Source of the DNA: Gemmatimonadota bacterium
GTDB taxonomy: Bacteria > Gemmatimonadota > Gemmatimonadetes > Longimicrobiales > Gaopeijiaceae
Length of the DNA stretch: 64,000 nt
Assembly: GCA_041390105.1 (NCBI GenBank)
Contig: JAWKQO010000004.1
Span: 62,001-126,000 of the forward strand
Direction: 5' to 3'
Both the position numbers and the translations under genes were made by a program. Positions 44,416-54,033 of this stretch are shown here, piece after piece. Below the pieces are notes generated by a model, which had not been told where the DNA came from, did no database searches, and saw only the letters and a list, made by a program, of their open reading frames with translations. How positions within the stretch are numbered: the first letter of the stretch is position 1; each line of letters begins with the position of its first letter.

Positions 44416-46527
44416 TCACGATTGCGGTGAAGCGCTGGCCCGAGCGGACTCGTTGCCGAGAAAGTGCTCGAACCACGAGCGGATGCGCTCGAGGCGATCG
44501 ACGAGCAGCCAGGGCTCTCCCGTGCGAGAGAGCCCATGCGAAGAGCGCGGGTACCGGACCAGTTCCGTCGGCACGCCTCGTTTCTTCAGCGCCATGAACC
44601 ACTGCTCGCCGTCGCCGATCGGAGTGCGGTAGTCGTTCTCGGAGTGGATGATCAGCGTGGGAGCCGTGACGTTCTCCACGTAGGAGATCGGTGACAGCCG
44701 ACGGTACAGCTCGCGCTGCTCCCAGGGTGGGCCGAAGAACTCGTACTCGGTGAGACCCTGTGCATCAGAGCTCCCGTACCAACTCTCCCAGTTCACGATG
44801 GAGCGCGAGGTGACCGCGGCGGCGAAACGATCGGTGGTCGCGGTCAGCCAATTGGTCATGAACCCCCCGTAGCTCCCCCCCGAGACACCGATGCGGCGCG
44901 GATCGATGTCGGGAAACCGCTCGAGGGCCCGATCGACGGCCGTGAGGAAATCCTCCTTGTCCACCACTCCCCACTCCCCGCGCGTCGCGTACTGGAACGC
45001 ATGGCCGTACCCGGAGGAGCCCCGTGGATTGGTGTACAACACGAAGAAGCCGGCCGCCGACAACACGTGGAATGTCGGAAAGAAGGTGTTTCCGTACGCG
45101 CCGTGGGGGCCGCCGTGGATCTTCAGGACCATGGGGTAGCGGGTCCCCTGGCGGTAGCCTACGGGCGGCACGATCCAGCCCTGGATCTCGGTGCCGTCCC
45201 GCACGCGGAACCGGACCTCCTCCGGACGCACCAGCGCGACCTGCGCCAGCCAGTCGTCGTTGAACGCGGTGGCCCGCTCTTCGCCGCTGCCGTCGCCACG
45301 CGCGACGAACAACTCCGTCGGCGTCACCGCATCGTTGGCCGTGTAGGCCATGACCTGATCGTCCGCCGAGAACGAGACGTCGGCCAGTTGGCGCTCCCCG
45401 CGGGTGAGAACCTCCACAGCTCCACCTGCGGCCGGCACCTGGACCAGCTGGACATCCCCGCCAATCTGGGCCTGGAACCGCAGGAAGCGCCCGTCCGCGC
45501 TCCAGGTGGGAGGGCCGGGTGCGAGATCCCAGTTCTCCGTCAGGTTGACCGGGGAAGCCCGGAAGTTGCCGCTGTTGTCCAGCTCCACGACCTGGAGATC
45601 GGTCTCGGCTCCGCGGGCGGGCGTGGACAGAAAGGCCAGGTAGTGCCCGTCGGGGGACAGGTGAGGAGCCGTCTCCGACCCCGGGTTGGAGGTCAAGCGC
45701 CGCACCCCACCACCCTCACTCGAGACCACCCAGATGTCCGAACTGGGCTCGCGCTCGCCTTCCTCGTCCTCGGAAGCATCGCCGGAGAAGAACAGCAGGC
45801 GCCCGTCCGCGGACCACAAGGGCGAACCCACGTTGAAGGGTACGTCGGTGAGTTGCTGGACCGCTCCACCTTCGGTGGAGACCGCGTAGAGCTGGCGTTT
45901 GGGCTCCGTCGAGAAATGCGGCCGCAGCGCGAGGGTACCGTCCCGCTTGTAGCGCGTGGAGGTGACCACGCGGCCATCGAAGCGCTCGGGATCGAGGGTG
46001 TGCGAGACGGCGTCCGGTGCCACCCAGCCTTCCCGCGTGCCCGGGGCGCGCGGCGCCGCTGTGACGAAGGCGATCCACCGTCCGTCTGGAGACCACACCG
46101 GCGTACCCTCCACCCCGTCGATGTGGAAGGCCTCTCCACCGCTGGCCTGGACACGCAGGAACCAGGTGGTGTTGGGATCATCCCCCCGCTTGGAGTCGAA
46201 GGCCAGCAGGCGACCGTCGGGAGACCACGTCGGTGCAGTGGCCTCGTCCGTCGGTGCGGTGAAGCGGTAGGGTCGTCCCGCCGGGCGACCGCCGGAGAGG
46301 GACTGCATCCACACTTCCCGGTGCCGACGATTCTCGGCTTCCACGACGGTGGTCACCACGAACGCCACTTCCGTCCCCTGCGGCGACACCTGCACGTCGC
46401 CCACGGTCACCAGGCGATAGTAGTCCGAGGGCTGATAGCCTCGGGTCTGGCCCAATGCGGCGGGCGGAGCCAGAGCCGGAACGCAGGTCACCAACGCGGT
46501 GATGGCGAGGAGGGGGCGGATGGGCAT
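44416..46527 (-). CDS. Secreted S9 family prolyl oligopeptidase-like peptidase
   Basis: A 703-residue exported peptidase with a signal peptide (residues 1-26, ending AALGQ). Residues about 40-430 are a WD40-like/TolB-like propeller with repeated WSPDGR and LSPDG blades. The catalytic alpha/beta-hydrolase domain is about 440-690: GWIVPPVGYRQG, KIHGGPHGAYG (oxyanion region), GVSGGSYGGFMTN with the nucleophile Ser, HSENDYRTP with Asp, and SSHGLSRTGEP with His. Such enzymes cut short peptides after proline or act as acylaminoacyl peptidases. It is the first gene of the M24-MTHFR-fhs string and is divergent from the carboxypeptidase-regulatory gene. The start ATG has GGAAG close by. Confidence 0.93.
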   Translation of the reverse strand: MPIRPLLAITALVTCVPALAPPAALGQTRGYQPSDYYRLVTVGDVQVSPQGTEVAFVVTTVVEAENRRHREVWMQSLSGGRPAGRPYRFTAPTDEATAPTWSPDGRLLAFDSKRGDDPNTTWFLRVQASGGEAFHIDGVEGTPVWSPDGRWIAFVTAAPRAPGTREGWVAPDAVSHTLDPERFDGRVVTSTRYKRDGTLALRPHFSTEPKRQLYAVSTEGGAVQQLTDVPFNVGSPLWSADGRLLFFSGDASEDEEGEREPSSDIWVVSSEGGGVRRLTSNPGSETAPHLSPDGHYLAFLSTPARGAETDLQVVELDNSGNFRASPVNLTENWDLAPGPPTWSADGRFLRFQAQIGGDVQLVQVPAAGGAVEVLTRGERQLADVSFSADDQVMAYTANDAVTPTELFVARGDGSGEERATAFNDDWLAQVALVRPEEVRFRVRDGTEIQGWIVPPVGYRQGTRYPMVLKIHGGPHGAYGNTFFPTFHVLSAAGFFVLYTNPRGSSGYGHAFQYATRGEWGVVDKEDFLTAVDRALERFPDIDPRRIGVSGGSYGGFMTNWLTATTDRFAAAVTSRSIVNWESWYGSSDAQGLTEYEFFGPPWEQRELYRRLSPISYVENVTAPTLIIHSENDYRTPIGDGEQWFMALKKRGVPTELVRYPRSSHGLSRTGEPWLLVDRLERIRSWFEHFLGNESARASASPQS

Positions 46528-46667
46528 CTTCCAACTCTGCTGGAACGTGGGGACCTGGCTCCAGGGGGTCGGGTAGCACCTGACGGTTCGGCGGCGACCC
46601 CGCGGGCAGGAATCTAGCAGGTCGCCAAAACCCCGCTCAACGGAGCCACTCCTCCCCTGGTCCCGGC

Positions 46668-48398
46668 ATGATTCCCCGGCAACCTTCGCCCAACGAGGGG
46701 CCAAAGGCGCTGCAGCGGTTGGCCGGGCTGGTGACCGCGCTGGCCCTCCTCGCAGCGCTCGCCCTCCCGGCCCAGGCTCAGGTCGTGCGCGGCACCCTGC
46801 GGGAGGCCGGCAGCGGCGCCCCCATCGAGGGTGCCATGGTGGTGCTGCTCGGCACGGATGACGCGCCCGTGTACCAGGTGCTCACGGACGCGTCGGGTCG
46901 CTTCTTCATGGAGCGGCGCTCACCCGGCCGCTACCGCCTGCGGGCCGACCGCATCGGGCACGCCAGCTCCTACCATCCGGCGTTCACGTTGGCGGAAGCC
47001 GATACCGTCGCGGTGGAGATGATCGCGACCGTGGAGGCGATCCAACTGGAGGGCATCGACGTCGAAGGGGATACCCGGTGCCGCGTCCGACCGGAGGAGG
47101 GCCTCGCAGTCGCCACCGTTTGGGAAGAGGTACGCAAAGCGTTGGCGGCCGCTTCCTGGACCGGGGAGCATGGTGTCTTTCGCTACGACCTCACTCACCT
47201 CGATCGCAACCTCGATCGCAGGGCCCAACGCGTCGAGCGTGAAGATCGCCGTCTCGAGCGTACGTCTCGTCAACGAACGTTCATCAGCCTCCCCGCCGGG
47301 AAGCTCATCTCGGAGGGCTTCGTGGTCACAGACCGCGACGGCACCGTCTTCTACGGACCCGACGCGGACGTGCTCCTCTCCGACGACTTCCTCGAGACCC
47401 ATTGTTTCCGGCTGCGGCAGGGTCGCCGATCCAACGAGGGACTGTTGGGGCTGGGCTTCGAGCCGGTGGGAGGCCGTCGCCTGACGGAGATCAGCGGCAC
47501 CCTGTGGCTCGATCCCTCCACCAGCGAGTTGCGCCTTCTCGAATGGCGCTACGTGAACCTCCATCCCGACCTCGATAACGAGAACCTCGGTGGGCGGGTC
47601 GAGTTCGTGGCGCTCCCCAGTGGTCCCTGGATCATCCGCAAGTGGTGGATCCGGATGCCCCTCATCGGCCTCGACCCCCGCAACCGAGCCAATTCAGGCC
47701 GCCAGCTGGTCGGCATCCGCGAAACCGGCGCACAGGTCCGGCGCATCGCGGAGGCAACCGGTCGCATCGTGATGGAGTTCGAAGGCGGGGCCGTGCAGGG
47801 GACCGTGCGCGGCGGGTACCAGGCCACACCCCTTTCGGGCGCCCAGGTCGAGATCGTCGGTGTGCCCATCGAGGTGCGAGCGGATCGAAGCGGGCGCTTC
47901 ACGGCAGTGGGGCTCGAGGAGGGCACCTACGCCGTGCGCTTCTCGCATCCGAGCCTCGACTCCCTGGGGTTCCGAGCGCCCGACCGCCTGGTGGAGGTCC
48001 CCGACCAGGGTGTGGTCGAGCTGGAGCTGGTGGCCCCGACACCGTTCGAGATCATCGCCGCCCAATGCAGCGACGAAGAGATGTCGGCGGGCACCGCCGC
48101 CCTCATGGGCTTCCTGCGCCGGGAAGACACGGGCGAGCCGGCCACAGGGGCCACGCTGCGCGTGACCTGGGCGCGCTACGACGTCCCAGGCCAGGGCGTG
48201 GTGAGGGAGACCGCGTCCGGCGTGCGGGCGGTCCCCGACGAGCGCGGGTTCTACCTGGCGTGCGGAGTCCCCACCGACACCCCGCTCGAGGTGACGGTCG
48301 AGAACGGCGACCGACTTCCTTCGACGTCGCTGCGCATCCCCGCCGAGGAATGGCGGTGGTATTTCGACGCGGCCGTTCCCGGCGCACCCGTGCCCTAG
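46668..48398 (+). CDS. Secreted protein with carboxypeptidase-regulatory-like domains
   Basis: A 576-residue exported protein with a signal peptide (residues 1-38, ending PAQAQ). Residues about 39-120 are a CarbReg/CNA-B-type beta sandwich (VVRGTLREAGSGAPIEGAMV, ending with LRADRIGH). The centre (130-360) is a beta-rich unknown domain with WLDPSTSELRLLEWRYVNL. A second regulatory-like domain follows (about 375-460: AVQGTVRGGYQATPLSGAQV, GLEEGTYAVRFSHPSL), and a further Ig-like segment closes the chain. Such domains often precede TonB-dependent receptors; here the receptor is a separate gene 130 bases downstream on the same strand. The function is unknown; a surface or periplasmic binding role is inferred. 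No clear Shine-Dalgarno is visible. Confidence 0.75.
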   Translation: MIPRQPSPNEGPKALQRLAGLVTALALLAALALPAQAQVVRGTLREAGSGAPIEGAMVVLLGTDDAPVYQVLTDASGRFFMERRSPGRYRLRADRIGHASSYHPAFTLAEADTVAVEMIATVEAIQLEGIDVEGDTRCRVRPEEGLAVATVWEEVRKALAAASWTGEHGVFRYDLTHLDRNLDRRAQRVEREDRRLERTSRQRTFISLPAGKLISEGFVVTDRDGTVFYGPDADVLLSDDFLETHCFRLRQGRRSNEGLLGLGFEPVGGRRLTEISGTLWLDPSTSELRLLEWRYVNLHPDLDNENLGGRVEFVALPSGPWIIRKWWIRMPLIGLDPRNRANSGRQLVGIRETGAQVRRIAEATGRIVMEFEGGAVQGTVRGGYQATPLSGAQVEIVGVPIEVRADRSGRFTAVGLEEGTYAVRFSHPSLDSLGFRAPDRLVEVPDQGVVELELVAPTPFEIIAAQCSDEEMSAGTAALMGFLRREDTGEPATGATLRVTWARYDVPGQGVVRETASGVRAVPDERGFYLACGVPTDTPLEVTVENGDRLPSTSLRIPAEEWRWYFDAAVPGAPVP

Positions 48399-48528
48399 GC
48401 TCGGGGGGAGGCACCTGCCGCCGTCGCCTCCCTGGTAGTGTCGCCCGTCCCGGTTGGGTAGGTTGAAGTCGCTTCGCCCCGCCTCTGTCCCGGACGGGCG
48501 CCCAGGTCCAAGTCAGCGAGGAGCCCCT

Positions 48529-50670
48529 CTGAGCCGTCTGCCGCGCACCGGTGCCGCGCTGGCCCTGATCGCGCTCGCCATGGCCGAGCCGTCGCGTGCC
48601 CAGGCGCCGGCCCCCCGTCCTTCCGTCGTCGATTCCCTCGCACCGGATACGCTCACCGCCTTCCGTCTGGACTCGCTCGTGGTGGGTGTGCTGCGCACTC
48701 CGATCCGGGCCAACGAGTCGCCCTATTCGATCGCCGCCCTCGGAACCCCCGACCTCTTCGGAGCCAAGGCCGCCAGCTCTCTGGACGAGATGCTGGAGGG
48801 CCTACCCGGGGTGGAGATCCAGAACCGCTTCAACGACGGCGTCGGCGAGAGGATCTCGATCCGCGGATTCGGCTCCCGGGCCACGTTCGGCGTTCGGGGC
48901 GTCAAGGTGGTCGTGGACGGAGTTCCGGCGACCATCGCCGACGGGCAAGCGACGCTGGACCACGTCGACTTCGCGTCGCTGGGACACGTCGAAGCGCTGC
49001 GTGGACCCGCCTCCATGGTATGGGGCGGCGCCTCCGGTGGGGTGCTCCTCCTGGAGTCGCGGCGGCCGCCGGACGGGGACCGCTTCCGCGAGGAGATGCG
49101 GCTGGTGGGCGGCAGCGACGGCGCCCTGACGATTCACAGCACCAGTGGCGGCCGCAGCGGGGCGCTGGGTTGGGTCGCTGCGGCGGGGCTCAGCCGCAGC
49201 GATGGATTCCGAACGAATCCGGTCGAGCCTGCGACGACGTTCGGGCACTCGGAGAAGGCGCAAGGCAACGCCACGCTGGACTACGCGGGTGAGCGGGACC
49301 ACGTGCGGGCCGCCTTCAACTTCACGCGCATGGATGCAGAGAATCCGGGCTCGCTGGCCGACTCGGCCTTCCGAGCCGCGACGCGCGAGGCCCTACGCTT
49401 CAACGTGATCCAGAACGCATCCAAGCAGATCGACCAGGGGCAGGCAGGCGTCACCTGGACGCGGGCGCTCGGGAACGGGGCGAAACGTCTCGAGCTGTCC
49501 GGCTACGGCATCCTGCGCTCACTCGACAATCCCATCACCACGGTGGTGATCGATCTCGATCGACGCGCCGGTGGCATCTCCGCCCAATTCAGCGATCGTG
49601 TGGAGCACTCCGGACGGACACTGCGCTGGAATGCAGGCACGCAGCTCGACCTGCAGCGCGACGCGCGCCTCAACCATGTCAACGAGGGAGGTGAGGCAGG
49701 CGCGCTCTCCTTGGACCAGATCGAACGCGTGCGTACGGCGGGAGCGTGGGTGAACGGTCTGCTCGACGTGTCGCGACGCTGGGTGCTGGCCGCGGGACTT
49801 CGCTACGACCGCTCGCGCTTCGAGGTGGAGGATCGCTTCATCTCCGACGGCGTCGACGACTCCGGCGAACGCGTGATGGACGCTCTCAGTCCCTCGGTGG
49901 GATTCCGCTTCGAAGCACGACGGGCCCTCTCGCTGTACGGGAATGTGGCGACTTCGTTCGTCACGCCCACGACCACCGAGCTCGCCAACCGGCCCGACGG
50001 GCAGGGCGGGTTCAACGCCGAGGTCGATCCCACGACCGCTGTCTCGGTGGAGGTGGGGGCGCGCGGCTGGGTGGGCACCAGGCTGGCCTATCAGGTCGCC
50101 TTCTTCCGCACCGCCCTCGAGGGCGAGCTGATCCCGTTCGAGGTGCCTAGCCAGCCCGGCCGTCGGTTCTTCCGCAATGCGGGCTCCTCGCGCTACTACG
50201 GTGCAGAGGCGCTGGTGCACGCTCGACTGGGCGAGCATCTCTCGGCTCGGCTGACCTACTCCTATCTGGACGGACGCTACCGCGACTTCGTCACGGACTC
50301 GGACGACTTCTCCGAAAACGTGATCCCGGGGGCCGCCCCCCACCGATTGGACGGACTACTGCGGATCGAGGACGAGATCGGATTCGTGGAGGTACACGGG
50401 GAGGTCGCCGACCGGATCGCGGTCGACGACGCGAACAGCGCTTTCGCCCGCGGCTATGGGCTGCTCGACGTGCGCGGCAGCCTGGGCGCCGGCGGGATAC
50501 GCGTCGGCGGCTCGACATTCACGCCCTTCGCGGGCATCACCAACGTCTTCGATCGCGTCTACGCCTCGGCCGTCTCCGTCAACGCGTTTGGCGCGCGCTT
50601 CTACGAGCCGGGTCCGGGGCGTCGTTTCTATGTGGGACTCACCGCAGGCTGGCCGTCGGCGGGATTCTGA
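48529..50670 (+). CDS. TonB-dependent outer-membrane receptor, probable CTG start
   Basis: A 713-residue receptor. The signal peptide is LPRTGAALALIALAMAEPSR followed by AQA. The plug domain (about 60-180) has LDEMLEGLPGVEIQNRF, RISIRGFGSRATFGVRGVKV, DGVPATIADGQATLDHVDF and RGPASMVWGGASGGVLLLES. The barrel follows and ends in Phe (PSAGF), as usual for outer-membrane insertion. It resembles ferric-siderophore/vitamin receptors, but the substrate cannot be inferred. The start is remarkable: no ATG or GTG precedes the signal peptide, while CTG at 48529 sits five bases after the strong Shine-Dalgarno GAGGAG (48518-48523). A TTG at 48454 is in frame but without such a site. The first in-frame ATG (48579) is inside the signal peptide. 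Confidence 0.88.
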   Translation: MSRLPRTGAALALIALAMAEPSRAQAPAPRPSVVDSLAPDTLTAFRLDSLVVGVLRTPIRANESPYSIAALGTPDLFGAKAASSLDEMLEGLPGVEIQNRFNDGVGERISIRGFGSRATFGVRGVKVVVDGVPATIADGQATLDHVDFASLGHVEALRGPASMVWGGASGGVLLLESRRPPDGDRFREEMRLVGGSDGALTIHSTSGGRSGALGWVAAAGLSRSDGFRTNPVEPATTFGHSEKAQGNATLDYAGERDHVRAAFNFTRMDAENPGSLADSAFRAATREALRFNVIQNASKQIDQGQAGVTWTRALGNGAKRLELSGYGILRSLDNPITTVVIDLDRRAGGISAQFSDRVEHSGRTLRWNAGTQLDLQRDARLNHVNEGGEAGALSLDQIERVRTAGAWVNGLLDVSRRWVLAAGLRYDRSRFEVEDRFISDGVDDSGERVMDALSPSVGFRFEARRALSLYGNVATSFVTPTTTELANRPDGQGGFNAEVDPTTAVSVEVGARGWVGTRLAYQVAFFRTALEGELIPFEVPSQPGRRFFRNAGSSRYYGAEALVHARLGEHLSARLTYSYLDGRYRDFVTDSDDFSENVIPGAAPHRLDGLLRIEDEIGFVEVHGEVADRIAVDDANSAFARGYGLLDVRGSLGAGGIRVGGSTFTPFAGITNVFDRVYASAVSVNAFGARFYEPGPGRRFYVGLTAGWPSAGF

Positions 50671-50690
50671 GCACAACCGGGAGGATGGGC

Positions 50691-52877
50691 ATGGGGGGTG
50701 GGCGCGTACGGGCAGGACTCGGTCTACTGATGCTGGTCCTGGGCCTGCCGGCCGGAGCGCAGGGGCAGAACGGCGGTGCGGGTGGGGCACCCGCGACCCC
50801 GGCGCCGGTGGTCCGCGCGATGCGCGTACCCGAGGCACCTACCGTGGACGGCGTGCTCGACGAGCCCTTCTGGCAGCGGATCGAACCAATCACCGATTTC
50901 CGGCAGAGGGAGCCGGTGGACGGCGCGCCGGCCACCGAGCGGTCCGAGGTCCGGGTGGCGTTCACGGAGGACGCGCTCTACTTCGGACTGCTGCTCCGTG
51001 ACGGCGAGCCCAGTCGCATCCGTCGCAGCATCCTGCACCGGGAAGGCCGGATCGACCAGGACGACCGTGTCATCATCGCTCTGGATTCCTACCTGGACCG
51101 GCGCAACGCCTACATCTTCGAGCTCAACCCCTTCGGCACCCAGGGCGATGCGCTCATCTCGGACGAGAGCATGACCCTCTCGGACTGGGACTGGGAAGGG
51201 GTCTACCGTTCTGAAGGCCGCGTGACCGATGAGGGTTGGGTGCTCGAGGTGGAGGTTCCCTTCACCACGCTTCGCTTCAGCGAGGACGAGACGCCCGAGA
51301 TGGGGATCGCTTTCTATCGGTCCATCCGTCGCAAGAATGAAGAGGTGACCTGGCCGCACATCGGTCAGCAGTATCGCTCGGGAATCTTCCAGGTCTCACG
51401 CTATGCGACGCTCGTCGGGCTGGAATCCCTGCAGCGGGCGCGGCACGTCGAGGTCAAGCCCTACGCGATCGGGGGCCGTCAGAGTCTCGCCGGGACGCAG
51501 ACCGAGACGCTCTCCGATGCCGGCGTCGACGTGAAGTACGGGATCACCTCCAGCCTCACGCTGGATCTGACGCTCAACCCGGACTTCGCCCAGGTCGAAG
51601 CCGACAACGTCCAGATCAACCTGACCCGCTTCAGTCTGTTCTTCCCCGAGAAACGCGAGTTCTTCCTGGAACGCCAGGGACTTTTCCAGTTCGGGGACGC
51701 GAGGGAGACGGAGGCCTTCTTCAGTCGCAGGATCGGCCTACCCAACGACATCCGCGGCGGAGGGCGGGTCACCGGACAGATTGGGCGGCTCTCGATCGGA
51801 GCATTGGCCCTGGGTACCGCCGATGCGACCGATGCCAGCGGCGCTCCCCTGCCCGGGGGCGTGAACTCGGTGGTACGGCTACGCGCCGATGTGCTGCCAC
51901 GCACCACGGTCGGAGGGATCTTCACGACGTTGGAGTCGGATGCAGGCTACAACCGTCTGGGTGGCGGCGATCTCCAGATGCGCTTCGCGGGGTCCAGCTC
52001 GTTCGATGGCTGGTTCGCGCGAGTGTGGCACGGCCAGGGAAGCCCGAGTTCGGCAGGGAGCGCCCAGTTGGATCTCCGTAGCGCCACGGCCTCGGCAGGC
52101 GCGGGGTTCACCAGCGTGGACTCGGACTACGACCCCGCGCTCGGGTTCGTGCGCCGGCGCGACATGCGCCGGGTCGACGGAAGCGCAGCCTGGTTTCCGC
52201 GATTCGAGTCGAGCCGCTGGGCACGGCGAATGACCATGGCCGTCACGGGTGAGTACATCACGGGGCAGGATGGCGACGAACAGAGCACGAGCCTGCTCTC
52301 ACACAACATGCTGACCTTCCAGAGCGGGGACTGGCTCATGCTGAACGTGCGTCGGCGCACGGAGATCCTCGAGTCCGCGGCCTCCATCCAGGGGCGCCAG
52401 CTGGAGGTGGGCGACTACAGCTTCACGAGCGCCGACGTGAGCTTCCGCACCAACGAGAGCCGAAACTGGTCGGGCACCGGCGGATTCACCTTCGGGCAGT
52501 TCTGGAGCGGTACGCGCCAGGAGCTGACGGGCGGCGTCACCTGGAAGACCGGCCCCCACCTCACGGTTGGCGTGAGTGCCACGCGCAACCAGATCGACCT
52601 TCCGGTGGAGGACGGCGAGTTTTCCACGACCGTGTTGGGCGTCAATCTGTTGGGCGCGCTCAGCCGCAGCCTCTTCGCCAATGCCTTGATCCAATACGAC
52701 GACGTCTCCGATGTGCTCCAGGCGAACGTGCGCATCGACTGGATCCATACGCCCGGTAGCGACCTCTTCGTGGTGTTCGACACCGGATATCGGACGGGCG
52801 ACGCCCTGGACCCTCGGGAGAGCCGCTGGGCGCGTCGCACGGGTGTGGTGAAGCTGACCTATCTGAAGGCCTTTTGA
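50691..52877 (+). CDS. DUF5916 outer-membrane protein with CBM9-like N-terminal domain, second copy
   Basis: A 728-residue exported protein with a signal peptide (residues 1-24, ending GAQGQ). Residues about 40-205 form the CBM9-like sandwich (APTVDGVLDEPFWQRIEPI, YLDRRNAYIFELNPFGTQGD). The DUF5916 part contains DVKYGITSSLTLDLTLNPDF, VEADNVQINLTRFSLFFPEK and REFFLERQGLFQFG, followed by barrel strands to a C-terminal Phe (TYLKAF). Function is unproven for the family. It differs from the copy at 30.4 kb in length (728 against 887) and has Asn-Val-Gln in place of Pro-Gly-Gln in the central block. ATG at 50691 is preferred because GGAGG lies six bases ahead; ATG at 50685 overlaps that site. It follows the receptor gene by 20 bases and is probably co-transcribed. 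Confidence 0.87.
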   Translation: MGGGRVRAGLGLLMLVLGLPAGAQGQNGGAGGAPATPAPVVRAMRVPEAPTVDGVLDEPFWQRIEPITDFRQREPVDGAPATERSEVRVAFTEDALYFGLLLRDGEPSRIRRSILHREGRIDQDDRVIIALDSYLDRRNAYIFELNPFGTQGDALISDESMTLSDWDWEGVYRSEGRVTDEGWVLEVEVPFTTLRFSEDETPEMGIAFYRSIRRKNEEVTWPHIGQQYRSGIFQVSRYATLVGLESLQRARHVEVKPYAIGGRQSLAGTQTETLSDAGVDVKYGITSSLTLDLTLNPDFAQVEADNVQINLTRFSLFFPEKREFFLERQGLFQFGDARETEAFFSRRIGLPNDIRGGGRVTGQIGRLSIGALALGTADATDASGAPLPGGVNSVVRLRADVLPRTTVGGIFTTLESDAGYNRLGGGDLQMRFAGSSSFDGWFARVWHGQGSPSSAGSAQLDLRSATASAGAGFTSVDSDYDPALGFVRRRDMRRVDGSAAWFPRFESSRWARRMTMAVTGEYITGQDGDEQSTSLLSHNMLTFQSGDWLMLNVRRRTEILESAASIQGRQLEVGDYSFTSADVSFRTNESRNWSGTGGFTFGQFWSGTRQELTGGVTWKTGPHLTVGVSATRNQIDLPVEDGEFSTTVLGVNLLGALSRSLFANALIQYDDVSDVLQANVRIDWIHTPGSDLFVVFDTGYRTGDALDPRESRWARRTGVVKLTYLKAF

Positions 52878-52986
52878 ACGCCCGCTCCGCCCTCGGCCTC
52901 TGCGGCTCGCTCGCGCGCGGAGGCCGGCTCGGTCACTGCGGACGGGGCCGGGTGGCCCCACTCCCCCAGGGACTTAGCTTTCCTTC

Positions 52987-54033
52987 GTGAGCCGCAACCA
53001 GACCGATCTGTTCTCGGGCGAAAACGCCGCCCTCGAGCCGTCCGCGGTGGGGTCCGCGCCGGTCGAGCCCCTTTTGAGGGAGCTCGCTGCCACGCTCCCG
53101 CCCGGCCTGCGCATGGGCACCTCCTCCTGGTCGTTCCCGGGCTGGGCCGGGATCGTATACGCGGAACGCGCCCCGGAGGCACTGCTGGCGCGGAAGGGCC
53201 TGGAGCCGTATGCCCGCCACCCTCTGCTGCGCGCCGTGGGCATCGACCGCACCTACTACGAGCCCATTCCCGCGGTGACCTTCCGTGAGTACGGGGATGC
53301 CGTGCCCTCCGGGTTTCGCTTCCTGGTCAAGGCCGATCGGCGCCTGACCATTCCACAGTTGGCCGGCCCCCAACACCCCCACGGCGCGCCGCCACCACCG
53401 GGCGAGCGCGCAGAGCGCGTGCGCGCCCGAGGCGGCATCCATGCGAGCAATCCGCTGTTCCTCGACGCGACGTACGCGATCCGCGAGGTCATCGAACCTG
53501 CACGAGCCGGACTGGGCGACAAGCTCGGCGCGCTCCTGTTCCAATTCCCGCCCTTGGATCCGCGGGACGTAGGCGGGGCCGGCGGATTCGCGGGACGTCT
53601 GCGACAGTTCCTGGCGGCGCTGCCGGCGGGGCTACCCTATGCAGTGGAGGTGCGGACCTCCGCACTGCTTACGCCAGCCTACCGCGACGCACTCAGCGCG
53701 TATGGCGCGGCCCACGCCTTCAACGTGCACCCCACCATGCCGCCCATTCGCCAGCAACGTCAGTTGATTCCGCTGCCCGCGCAGGGGCCTCTCCTCGTGC
53801 GCTGGATGTTGGGACACGGACTCACGTACGAGGACGCACGGGAGCAGTTCGCACCCTTCGACGCCCTCGTGGCCGAGGATGTGACGTCGCGCCGTTGGAT
53901 CACGACCGCAGCCGTGGAAGCCCTGGAGGAGGAACGTGAGGTGACCGTGATCGTGAACAACAAGGCGGAGGGGTCGTCGCCGCTTTCGGTGTTCAAGCTG
54001 GCCCGCATGATCTCGGGCGCTCTCGGCTCATGA
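52987..54033 (+). CDS. DUF72 family protein (YecE-like)
   Basis: A 348-residue cytosolic protein of the DUF72 TIM-barrel family. Diagnostic blocks are RMGTSSWSFPGWAGIVY (about residues 42-58), AVGIDRTYYEPIPAVTFREY, FRFLVKADRRLTIPQ, LGALLFQFPP, YAVEVRTSALLTPAYRDAL and a C-terminal VTVIVNNKAEGSSP. The family is widespread, and no reaction is established. It is longer than the usual 240-270 residues, with a non-conserved 35-residue N-terminus and a Pro/Arg-rich insertion near 125-150. The start codon is GTG. The stop overlaps the next gene (ATGA). Confidence 0.88.
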   Translation: MSRNQTDLFSGENAALEPSAVGSAPVEPLLRELAATLPPGLRMGTSSWSFPGWAGIVYAERAPEALLARKGLEPYARHPLLRAVGIDRTYYEPIPAVTFREYGDAVPSGFRFLVKADRRLTIPQLAGPQHPHGAPPPPGERAERVRARGGIHASNPLFLDATYAIREVIEPARAGLGDKLGALLFQFPPLDPRDVGGAGGFAGRLRQFLAALPAGLPYAVEVRTSALLTPAYRDALSAYGAAHAFNVHPTMPPIRQQRQLIPLPAQGPLLVRWMLGHGLTYEDAREQFAPFDALVAEDVTSRRWITTAAVEALEEEREVTVIVNNKAEGSSPLSVFKLARMISGALGS

